A DNA stretch of 22,935 bases, taken from an uncultured Lachnospiraceae bacterium (lineage in GTDB: Bacteria; Bacillota; Clostridia; Lachnospirales; Lachnospiraceae). Below are positions 7,730 through 13,828 of the stretch, in pieces. The position numbers were made by a program, and so were the translations under genes. Every line of letters starts with the position of its first letter. The stretch's first letter is position 1. A model generated the notes under the pieces. That model did no database searches. It had not been told where the DNA came from and was given only the letters and a program-made list of their open reading frames with translations. The stretch covers positions 1-22,935 of the forward strand of contig CAKRTC010000031.1 in NCBI GenBank assembly GCA_934402055.1. The letters run 5' to 3'.

Positions 7730-9016
7730 ATGGTTTCAGCTATATTATTTGCATCATTTGCATTACTTCTTATATTTAATGTTCCGATTGCGGTTGCACT
7801 CGGTATTGCCGGAATAATCGGAATGCACTTTGCGGATGTATCGCTCAGTCAGATACCGGTTATGGCATTTACGGCATCAAGTAAGTTCTCACTTCTTGCC
7901 ATTCCGTTCTTCGTACTCGGCGGAAACATCATGGAGAAGGCGGGAATCTCAGAAAAGCTTATCAACTTCGCGAAGGCCTGTGTAGGTCACACCAGAAACG
8001 GTGTTGCGGTAGTGCTTGTAGTCGTTGCTTGCTTCTTTGCAGCTATATCCGGATCCGGTCCTGCAACTGTTGCGGCTCTCGGTATCATCCTTATCCCTGC
8101 GATGGTTGAGGCAGGATACTCACTCACTTATGCTACAGCGCTTATGTCTGCTGCAGGAGCTATCGGAGTTATCATTCCTCCGTCGGTTACCTTCGTTGTA
8201 TACGGATGTGTATCCGGTGCTTCTATAGGAAAGCTCTTCATGGCAGGTATTATCCCGGGATGTATGATGGGTGTTGCACTTGTTCTTTGTACCATCATTT
8301 GTTCAAGAAACAATCCTAACCTCAAGCCTCTTCCTAAGGCAAGCGGGGCTGAGCGTTGGAAAGCATTTAAGGATGCGTTCTGGGGACTCATGATGCCGGT
8401 TATCATACTCGGTGGTATCTACGGCGGTATCTTCACTCCTACAGAGGCAGCTGCGGTATCAGCTGTTTACGGTCTCTTCGTAGGTATATTCATCTACCAC
8501 AGGATCAGACTTAAGGAGATGAAGGATCTCATTGTTAACTCGGCAAGCCAGACAGGCGTAGTAATGTATGTAATCATAGCAGCTACAATGTTTGCTTATG
8601 TTATTACCGTAGACAATCTTGCCATTACGGCAAGTGATGCGATGATGGCGATCACAGGCGGAAATATCTACATTTTCCTGCTTATAGTAAATATCATCCT
8701 TCTCATTGCAGGATGTGTTATGGATGCTGTGTCGGCACTCTATATCCTGGTTCCTATCCTTTATCCTATAGCTCAGCGTATGGGATACGATGTAACTGCA
8801 TTCGGTATCGTAATGTGTGTAAACCTTGCGATAGGTCTTGTTACACCGCCTGTAGGAGTTAACCTCTTTACCGGAGCGTCGATCTCCAAGATCACCATCA
8901 AGGACATGATAGGGGATGTACTTCCGATCATCGGATCACTCCTTATCGTACTGCTTATAGTTACATATATTCCGCAGGTGAGTATGTTCCTGCCGAATAT
9001 AACGGGAATGAAATAA
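7730..9016 (+). CDS. dctM: TRAP transporter large permease, DctM family
   Basis: The ion-coupled transport subunit, 428 residues, the normal DctM length, with about twelve membrane helices. Family motifs include LAIPFFVLGGNIMEKAG, the AISGSGPATVAALG re-entrant segment, AAGAIGVIIPPS and a second GIVMCVNLAIGLVTPPVGVNLF segment. The frame is open back to 7700, but that start would lie inside dctQ; GGAAAGGAG at 7714-7722 with ATG at 7730, four bases after the dctQ stop, marks translational coupling. It works with DctP and DctQ to import an organic or sugar acid. Confidence 0.92.
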   Translation: MVSAILFASFALLLIFNVPIAVALGIAGIIGMHFADVSLSQIPVMAFTASSKFSLLAIPFFVLGGNIMEKAGISEKLINFAKACVGHTRNGVAVVLVVVACFFAAISGSGPATVAALGIILIPAMVEAGYSLTYATALMSAAGAIGVIIPPSVTFVVYGCVSGASIGKLFMAGIIPGCMMGVALVLCTIICSRNNPNLKPLPKASGAERWKAFKDAFWGLMMPVIILGGIYGGIFTPTEAAAVSAVYGLFVGIFIYHRIRLKEMKDLIVNSASQTGVVMYVIIAATMFAYVITVDNLAITASDAMMAITGGNIYIFLLIVNIILLIAGCVMDAVSALYILVPILYPIAQRMGYDVTAFGIVMCVNLAIGLVTPPVGVNLFTGASISKITIKDMIGDVLPIIGSLLIVLLIVTYIPQVSMFLPNITGMK

Positions 9017-9036
9017 TTAATTATTAAAGATTTAAG

Positions 9037-9059
9037 CTGCCGCCGATATCCGGCGGCAG
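9037..9059 (+). promoter_or_regulatory. Intercistronic hairpin after dctM
   Basis: CTGCCGCCG (9037-9045) pairs perfectly with CGGCGGCAG (9051-9059) around the loop ATATC. No T-run follows, so read-through into the oxidoreductase gene is likely. Its position and GC-rich form match the hairpin after dctP. Confidence 0.5.
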
Positions 9060-9133
9060 AACATAACAAAGTATGAAACAGATCAAATCTGTATCAAAAT
9101 AGTATTTTCAATATTTTTAAGGAGGAAAATGTT

Positions 9134-10471
9134 ATGGGATATCAGCAGATGCTTGCTGAGCTTCAGGCACAGGGAAAACCTGCAAGAGTCGGAATTATCG
9201 GAACAGGTAAGTTCGGTACAATGTATGTTTCACAGGTACGTAAAGTAATCGGATGCCATCTTGTAGCGATTTGCGAGCTTGATCCCGCACGTGCTTACTG
9301 GGCACTTGAGACAACCAAGTGGCCTAAGGAGCAGTACAGCGCAAAGACAATGGAAGAGGCTTACAGAACAGGTAAGACCACTGTCATCACAAGCCGTGAT
9401 GAGCTTCTTGAGTCACCTTATGTTGACATTATCATCGACTGCACAGGTAATGCCGAGCTTGGAGTTGATACCTGCCTTAAGGCTTTTGCTCACGGCAAGA
9501 GCGTTGTAAATGTAAACGTTGAGTGCGATATCCTTGCAGGTGCCGTACTTGCGGAGGAGGCTAAGAAGGCCGGAGTTGTATATTCGATGGCATGGGGCGA
9601 CCAGCCGGCAGAAATCGTTGACATGGTTGACTGGGCAAGAACAGCCGGATTCGAGGTTGTTTGTGCAGGTAAGGGAACAAGATTCCAGCCTGAATATCAT
9701 CAGTCAACACCGGATACTATCTGGGGTTACTACGGAATTACAGCCGAGCATGCTGAGAAGAGCCATATGAGAGCTCAGATGTTCAACTCATTCCTTGACG
9801 GTACAAAGTCAGCTATCGAGATGGCAGCAGTATCAAATGCTACAGGACTTCTTCCACCTGAAGGCGGACTTAACTTCCCGCCTGTAGGTACAGATGATCT
9901 TCCGCGTATCCTTAAGCCGAAGGACAAGGGTGGTCTCCTTGATCACAGCGGAATGGTTGAGGTTATCGCTTCCGAGGAGAGAGACGGAAGACCGGTATTC
10001 AAGGATCTTCGTTTCGGTATCTATGTAACTCTTCACGGTGATTCACCATACATGATGGACTGCTATAAGGAGTATGGCATGCATACAGATCCGACAGGTG
10101 AGTTTACCTGCCTCTACAGACCGTATCATATGATCGGTCTCGAGACCAACATCACTGTTGCACAGATCGCTACACGTCATGAAGCTACAGGTGTTGCAGA
10201 TGCATTCAGATCTGACGTAGTTGCAGTTGCCAAGTTTGACATTCCTAAGGGAACTGTACTTGACGGCGAGGGCGGCTTCTGGGTATACGGAAATGCCGTA
10301 CCGGCTAAGACTTCTGTTGAGAAGCATCTTCTCCCGCTTAACTTCTCAGCTAACAAGAAGGTTCTCAGAGACATTAAGGCCGGTGAGGTCGTTTCACTTA
10401 ACGATGTTGAGTACGATCCGAACTGCCAGGTTATGCAGCTTCGTGAGCGCATGAAGAAGTTCATTAAGTAA
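9134..10471 (+). CDS. DRL-like/COG4091 oxidoreductase with C-terminal SAF domain
   Basis: A cytosolic NAD(P)-dependent oxidoreductase of 445 residues. Residues 17-45 hold a Rossmann start (VGIIGTGKFGTMY), and CTGNAELG near 103-110 is typical of the homoserine-dehydrogenase-like fold. From about residue 345 a SAF-type domain follows (FDIPKGTVLDGEGG, then DIKAGEVVSLNDVEYD). Architecture and length match COG4091 (predicted homoserine dehydrogenase with SAF), which includes the Brucella DRL enzyme, an alternative DXP reductoisomerase. True homoserine dehydrogenase is unlikely. As it is last in a TRAP operon, I infer that it acts on the imported acid or a derivative; paralogues of DRL in catabolic loci have no single known reaction. 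GGAGG at 9121-9125 fixes the start. Confidence 0.75.
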   Translation: MGYQQMLAELQAQGKPARVGIIGTGKFGTMYVSQVRKVIGCHLVAICELDPARAYWALETTKWPKEQYSAKTMEEAYRTGKTTVITSRDELLESPYVDIIIDCTGNAELGVDTCLKAFAHGKSVVNVNVECDILAGAVLAEEAKKAGVVYSMAWGDQPAEIVDMVDWARTAGFEVVCAGKGTRFQPEYHQSTPDTIWGYYGITAEHAEKSHMRAQMFNSFLDGTKSAIEMAAVSNATGLLPPEGGLNFPPVGTDDLPRILKPKDKGGLLDHSGMVEVIASEERDGRPVFKDLRFGIYVTLHGDSPYMMDCYKEYGMHTDPTGEFTCLYRPYHMIGLETNITVAQIATRHEATGVADAFRSDVVAVAKFDIPKGTVLDGEGGFWVYGNAVPAKTSVEKHLLPLNFSANKKVLRDIKAGEVVSLNDVEYDPNCQVMQLRERMKKFIK

Positions 10472-10500
10472 TTAACTAACGCACTGTCATTGTTTTTTTA

Positions 10501-10583
10501 GGTACCTGATCAAGAAATTGTCTTCAGGTACCGCATATCAAAAAAATAAACATAATCTTTTCTCGCCTCCATCGGCGGGAGAA
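10501..10583 (+). promoter_or_regulatory. Two hairpins after the oxidoreductase gene
   Basis: GGTACCTGA (10501-10509) pairs perfectly with TCAGGTACC (10524-10532). Further on, TTTTCTCGCC (10558-10567) pairs with GGCGGGAGAA (10574-10583), with two G-U pairs that only work in plus-strand RNA. Neither has a proper T-run behind it; they probably protect or structure the 3' end of the TRAP message before the terminator at 10652. Confidence 0.4.
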
Positions 10584-10651
10584 GACATTATAAAGTAACT
10601 ATAAAAGAAACTAATTAAAATAATCTGATCCCAAACAAATTAACATAAAAG

Positions 10652-10677
10652 CAGAGAGCCGAAAGCTCTCTGTTTTT
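10652..10677 (+). terminator. Intrinsic terminator of the TRAP operon
   Basis: CAGAGAGC (10652-10659), loop CGAAA, GCTCTCTG (10665-10672), then TTTTT. AAAA just before the stem means it could work in the opposite direction too. Confidence 0.8.
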
Positions 10678-10691
10678 ATGTGGCAAAGCTA

Positions 10692-10719
10692 TTGACTTAT
10701 CAGCCTGTGTATATATAAT
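10692..10719 (+). promoter_or_regulatory. Promoter of the PTS EIIC gene
   Basis: TTGACT (10692-10697), 16-bp spacer, TATAAT (10714-10719), with +1 near 10726. A perfect 9-bp inverted repeat, CCTGTGTAT (10704-10712) and ATACACAGG (10748-10756), brackets the start site, and TGTCA-N7-TGACA lies at 10722-10738. These are candidate repressor sites; the right arm touches the ribosome-binding site. Confidence 0.7.
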
Positions 10720-10768
10720 GTTGTCAGGTGTCTTGACAGATAAGTTGATACACAGGAGGGATTGAATT

Positions 10769-11857
10769 ATGGATAAAATCAAGGCTTTCATGGTGAGAAA
10801 AAATATCGTTTTCTCGGCAAAGCGTTACGGCATAGATGCTCTCGGTGCTATGGCACAGGGACTTTTCTGTACTTTACTTATAGGTACCATACTTAATACG
10901 ATCGGCGGACAGCTGCATATAAGCTTTCTTACCGATACCGTAGCAACTATAAACGGTTCGGAGCTTACTATAGGAGGCCTCGCTTCCGCAATGGTCGGTC
11001 CTGCAATGGCAGCAGCAATAGGCTATGCCCTTGCCGCACCCCAGCTTGTAATGTTCTCATTGATACCTGTAGGCTATGCAACCAATGTGCTCGGAGGAGC
11101 AGGCGGCCCTCTGGCTGTTCTTGTTGTTGCGATAATAGCGGCAGAGTTCGGTAAGGCTGTATCCAAGGAGACCAAGATCGATATACTTGTAACTCCTATA
11201 GTTACCATACTCATAGGTATAGGTATCGCAAGTCTTATAGCCAAGCCTATCGGAAATGCGGCTTCCGCATTCGGTGCATTTATAATGTGGGCTACGGAGC
11301 TTCAGCCTTTCCTTATGGGTATACTGGTTTCTGTAGCGGTAGGTGTTGCCCTTACCCTTCCTATTTCTTCTGCTGCTATCTGTGCTGCGCTCAGTCTGAC
11401 CGGACTTGCAGGCGGAGCAGCTGTTGCCGGCTGCTGCGCTCAGATGGTCGGCTTTGCATGCATGTCATTTAAGGAAAACGGTGTCGGCGGACTTGTAAGC
11501 CAGGGAATAGGTACATCCATGCTTCAGATGCCCAATATTGTCCGTAATCCCAAGATCTGGATAGCACCGACTCTTGCATCTGCTATCACCGGACCGATAG
11601 CAACCTGCATCTTCAAGCTTAATATGAACGGAGCAGCTGTTTCTTCCGGAATGGGTACCTGCGGTCTTGTAGGACAGATAGGTGTATATACAGGCTGGGT
11701 TAATGATATAGAAGCCGGACTTAAGGCAGGTATCACCGGCTTTGATATAGCGGGACTTATACTTATAAGCTTTATATTTCCTGCCGTGCTTTCCTGCATA
11801 TTCTGTGAGATAGAGCGTAAGCTCGGCTGGATCAGGGAAGGAGACTTGAAGCTCTGA
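10769..11857 (+). CDS. Orphan PTS EIIC-like membrane transporter (EIIC_2 family)
   Basis: A 362-residue very hydrophobic protein with about ten membrane segments and many small-residue runs (GGAGGPLAVLVVAIIAAEFGKAV, followed by further similar stretches). This matches the PTS_EIIC_2 group of putative sugar-specific IIC permeases. No IIA or IIB domain is fused, and none is encoded nearby, so either partners come from elsewhere or the protein works outside the usual phosphotransfer system. AGGAGGG at 10754-10760 supports the start. The gene has its own promoter and terminator, hence is a single transcription unit. Substrate unknown. Confidence 0.8.
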   Translation: MDKIKAFMVRKNIVFSAKRYGIDALGAMAQGLFCTLLIGTILNTIGGQLHISFLTDTVATINGSELTIGGLASAMVGPAMAAAIGYALAAPQLVMFSLIPVGYATNVLGGAGGPLAVLVVAIIAAEFGKAVSKETKIDILVTPIVTILIGIGIASLIAKPIGNAASAFGAFIMWATELQPFLMGILVSVAVGVALTLPISSAAICAALSLTGLAGGAAVAGCCAQMVGFACMSFKENGVGGLVSQGIGTSMLQMPNIVRNPKIWIAPTLASAITGPIATCIFKLNMNGAAVSSGMGTCGLVGQIGVYTGWVNDIEAGLKAGITGFDIAGLILISFIFPAVLSCIFCEIERKLGWIREGDLKL

Positions 11858-11903
11858 TATTCAGACTTTTAATTTGGCAACAGTATATAATTATAAAAAA
11901 CGC

Positions 11904-11939
11904 TTCGACACGGATGATGATTCTGTGTCGAATTTTTTT
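11904..11939 (+). terminator. Intrinsic terminator after the EIIC gene
   Basis: Arms 11904-11914 (TTCGACACGGA) and 11922-11932 (TCTGTGTCGAA) form 11 bp with one G-U pair, followed by seven Ts. Confidence 0.85.
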
Positions 11940-11949
11940 GTGGATCATA

Positions 11950-11979
11950 TTGAGCTATGATAGCATTTATGCTATCATA
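11950..11979 (+). promoter_or_regulatory. higBA promoter with embedded palindromic operator
   Basis: A -35 TTGAGC (11950-11955), 17-bp spacer and -10 TATCAT (11973-11978). A perfect palindrome with 11-bp arms, TATGATAGCAT (11956-11966) and ATGCTATCATA (11969-11979), fills the spacer and covers the -10. This is where the HigA-type antitoxin, alone or with toxin, would repress its own operon. Confidence 0.65.
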
Positions 11980-12023
11980 ACAATAGCGGTGAGTGGAGTT
12001 GTGCCGGAAGAACTGGCATAGAA

Positions 12024-12392
12024 TTGTACAATATAGATTTTTATGAAAATGCAGCCGGATTCAGTCAGGTTTGGAATTTTCTTGAAGAACTCCAAAACAA
12101 GGCAGTGTCAAACAAAGATGCACGAATTCAACACAAACAAGTCAGTTTGTATATTGAATTGCTTCGGCAAAATGGTACTCGTTTAAATGATAATATTACA
12201 AAGCATCTTGATGATGGAATTTGGGAATTAAGACCCGGAAATAATAGGATATTTTATTTTTTCTCTTGTGGTGAAACGTATGTTTTGTTACATCAGTTTC
12301 GCAAGAAAACTCAAAAAACTCCTAAGCGTGAAATTGAAAGAGCTAAGAGTGAACGTGAGGATTACTTGAACAGAAAGGGAATTATTAAATGA
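12024..12392 (+). CDS. higB: HigB/RelE-superfamily toxin (Gp49-like)
   Basis: A 122-residue basic protein of the HigB/Gp49 group, ribosome-dependent mRNA interferases that arrest growth when the antitoxin is lost. The sequence shows the expected order: an N-terminal strand and helix (YNIDFYENAAGFSQVWNFLEEL), LDDGIWELRPGNNRIFYFF in the central sheet, then LHQFRKKTQKTPKREIERA, a Lys/Arg-rich end containing catalytic-site residues in relatives. There is no ATG or GTG in frame before the homology begins and no internal Met, so TTG 12024 is the likely start; its ribosome site is poor, which would keep toxin synthesis low. The stop overlaps the antitoxin ATG (ATGA). The gene is visibly AT-richer than its neighbours, suggesting transfer. 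Confidence 0.85.
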   Translation: MYNIDFYENAAGFSQVWNFLEELQNKAVSNKDARIQHKQVSLYIELLRQNGTRLNDNITKHLDDGIWELRPGNNRIFYFFSCGETYVLLHQFRKKTQKTPKREIERAKSEREDYLNRKGIIK

Positions 12393-12667
12393 AAACATGG
12401 AATGATTATAAAGAATATGTAGAAAAAACAAATCCGGAAATCTCAAAAGATATAAAAGAGACAGAGGAAATCGCAGCTATCATAACAGCTATGGTGGAAC
12501 AAAGAAATGCTTTGGGATTGACTCAAAGAGAACTTGCAAATATGTGTGGGCTGCCACAGTCTTCTGTTGCAAGGATAGAGTCATGCCGGAATACTCCAAA
12601 TTTACTGACTCTTCTAAATATATTCAGGCATTTGGGATTGTCGTTGACAGTTACACAGACAGGTTGA
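12389..12667 (+). CDS. higA: HigA-type antitoxin, XRE family
   Basis: A 92-residue antitoxin. The C-terminal half is a Cro/C1-type helix-turn-helix: RNALGLTQRELANMCGLPQSSVARIESCRNTPNLLTLLNIFRHLG, with the typical LTQRELA and SVARIE helices. It should bind and neutralise the toxin encoded just before, and repress the operon through the palindrome at 11956-11979. The ATG overlaps the toxin stop, so the two are translationally coupled. The order toxin then antitoxin is typical of higBA. Confidence 0.88.
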   Translation: MKTWNDYKEYVEKTNPEISKDIKETEEIAAIITAMVEQRNALGLTQRELANMCGLPQSSVARIESCRNTPNLLTLLNIFRHLGLSLTVTQTG

Positions 12668-12678
12668 GATATCAATAT

Positions 12679-13305
12679 ATGACTACACGTGAGGAAGCAA
12701 TTGAATATGCATTGACATTTGCGGGAAGCTACAAGGATGCGCCCTTCAGAGATCAGAACTGGATACTTGTGAGGGTCAGGGATGGAAAGAAGGCATTTCT
12801 GTGGACCTATGAGAGGAACGGCTATATCAATCTCAATGTCAAGGTTGATCCGGAATGGCGTGATTTCTGGAGGAATGCCTACAGATCTGTCATACCGGGT
12901 TGGCATCAGAACAAGGACCATTGGAATACGGTCATACTTGACGGAACTATTCCTGACAGAGACATCAGGAGGATGATTGCCGAGAGCTATGAGCTGGTGA
13001 CGGATACTCCGACCAAGCGTATATATGAGGCTGTCAAGCGTATTCCTGCCGGTAAGGTGGCAACCTACGCGGATGTTGCTGAGATGGCAGGAGACCGCAG
13101 AATGGCAAGAGCTGTCGGTAATGCCTTGCATCATAACCCGGATCCGGAGCATATACCGTGCTTTCGTGTGGTTAATGCCAACGGAGAGTGTTCGGGTTCG
13201 TTTGCTTTTGGTGGAGAGCAGGAGCAGGAACGTCGTCTCGAAGCAGACGGAATCGAAGTTGTAAACGGCAGAGTCGATCTTGACAGATACAGAATAAAAT
13301 TGTAA
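12679..13305 (+). CDS. YjbR-MGMT fusion with altered PCFR active site
   Basis: A 208-residue protein with an N-terminal MmcQ/YjbR-type domain (1-108) and a C-terminal O6-alkylguanine-DNA alkyltransferase DNA-binding domain (112-192). The alkyltransferase part keeps the DNA-side Tyr (ATYADVA), the arginine finger (ARAVGNAL) and the acceptor Cys161. The motif, however, reads PCFR in place of PCHR, so the His that activates the cysteine in known repair enzymes is Phe. It may be a slow transferase, an ATL-like lesion sensor, or active by another route. The frame extends upstream to 12544, but that part overlaps higA and lacks homology; ATG 12679, 11 bp after the higA stop, begins the YjbR domain. 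It may be transcribed from the higBA promoter. Confidence 0.8.
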   Translation: MTTREEAIEYALTFAGSYKDAPFRDQNWILVRVRDGKKAFLWTYERNGYINLNVKVDPEWRDFWRNAYRSVIPGWHQNKDHWNTVILDGTIPDRDIRRMIAESYELVTDTPTKRIYEAVKRIPAGKVATYADVAEMAGDRRMARAVGNALHHNPDPEHIPCFRVVNANGECSGSFAFGGEQEQERRLEADGIEVVNGRVDLDRYRIKL

Positions 13306-13458
13306 TGGTGTTAAGAAACTAAGTCCCGAATTGAAGTATCGAATCAGTAACAGTTCAGACACACCCCGGTGGTTAACTTAGGTAGTTTGAGGCTGAGTCT
13401 CATTCGCCCATCATATAAAATGGGGGAATAGTTTTAAGACAAAACTTGAAATTAGCTG

Positions 13459-13487
13459 TTGACATTTCCCCAACTCTTTAGTATAAA
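13459..13487 (+). promoter_or_regulatory. Promoter of tRNA-Thr
   Basis: Consensus TTGACA (13459-13464), 17-bp spacer, TATAAA (13482-13487). The start near 13494 leaves a 20-nt 5' leader. The stretch 13306-13458 holds no gene; CCCAT/ATGGG at about 13408-13425 is a weak hairpin that could end the preceding gene. Confidence 0.8.
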
Positions 13488-13513
13488 TAAATGGCTGTCT
13501 GAAACAGACACAA

Positions 13514-13585
13514 GCCGATATGGCTCAATGGTAGAGCAGCTGATTTGTAATCAGCAGGTTGTAGGTTCGAGTCCTATTATCGGCT
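13514..13585 (+). tRNA. trnT: tRNA-Thr (anticodon UGU)
   Basis: Full cloverleaf: acceptor GCCGATA (13514-13520) with TATCGGC (13578-13584) and discriminator U; D-stem GCTC/GAGC; anticodon stem GCTGA/TCAGC with TGT at 13546-13548; T-stem GTAGG/CCTAT with loop TTCGAGT. CCA is not encoded. It reads ACA (and other ACN by wobble). Confidence 0.97.
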
Positions 13586-13602
13586 TTATATTTTTATTAT
13601 GC

Positions 13603-13627
13603 AGCGGTTCCGTAAGGAACCGCTTTT
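13603..13627 (+). terminator. Intrinsic terminator of tRNA-Thr
   Basis: AGCGGTTCC (13603-13611), loop GTAA, GGAACCGCT (13616-13624), then a short T-run ending TTTTCTT. Confidence 0.8.
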
Positions 13628-13681
13628 CTTCGCAGAAAATTGCGTACTATGAAACAAAAGAAGAGATATATAAACAAAAAA

Positions 13682-13762
13682 CACCTGTTTCAGATGCTTC
13701 TTCGAAGAAGAAGTTTCCTTAACGGGTGGGGGCATGGAGCGTTAAGCAACGATTAACGCTCC
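13682..13762 (+). repeat. Two adjacent hairpin elements, function unknown
   Basis: First element: CACCTGTT (13682-13689) with AACGGGTG (13721-13728), 8 bp with one plus-strand U-G, enclosing the perfect palindrome CTTCTTCGAAGAAG (13697-13710). Second: GGAGCGTTAA (13736-13745) with TTAACGCTCC (13753-13762), perfect, loop GCAACGA. Neither is followed by Ts on either strand. The rest of 13628-13828 holds no gene that I can support. Confidence 0.45.
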
Positions 13763-13828
13763 GGGTATTTAAATAGGGCCGCCGCTTACCGCGACAGCCA
13801 CTTTTTGCAATACTGACGAGCTGATATT

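Noticed and set aside
9134..10471. True homoserine dehydrogenase
   Set aside because: The Rossmann fold is shared, but the SAF C-terminus and the TRAP operon setting fit COG4091/DRL-like enzymes better; no threonine pathway genes are near.
12544..12678. Upstream extension of the YjbR-MGMT frame
   Set aside because: This part lies within higA in another frame and has no similarity to either domain; ATG 12679 begins the homology.
12523..13362. 279-residue minus-strand ORF opposite higA and the YjbR-MGMT gene
   Set aside because: The plus strand carries two clear protein families in this stretch; the minus-strand product shows none and is an antisense shadow.
13459..13722. 87-residue ORF over the tRNA
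   Set aside because: It starts at the promoter and runs through the tRNA-Thr and its terminator, so it is not a gene.
13763..13828. Terminator for the minus-strand channel gene
   Set aside because: A GC-rich stretch (GGGCCGCCGC) is present, but I could not form a convincing stem followed by Ts on the minus strand.
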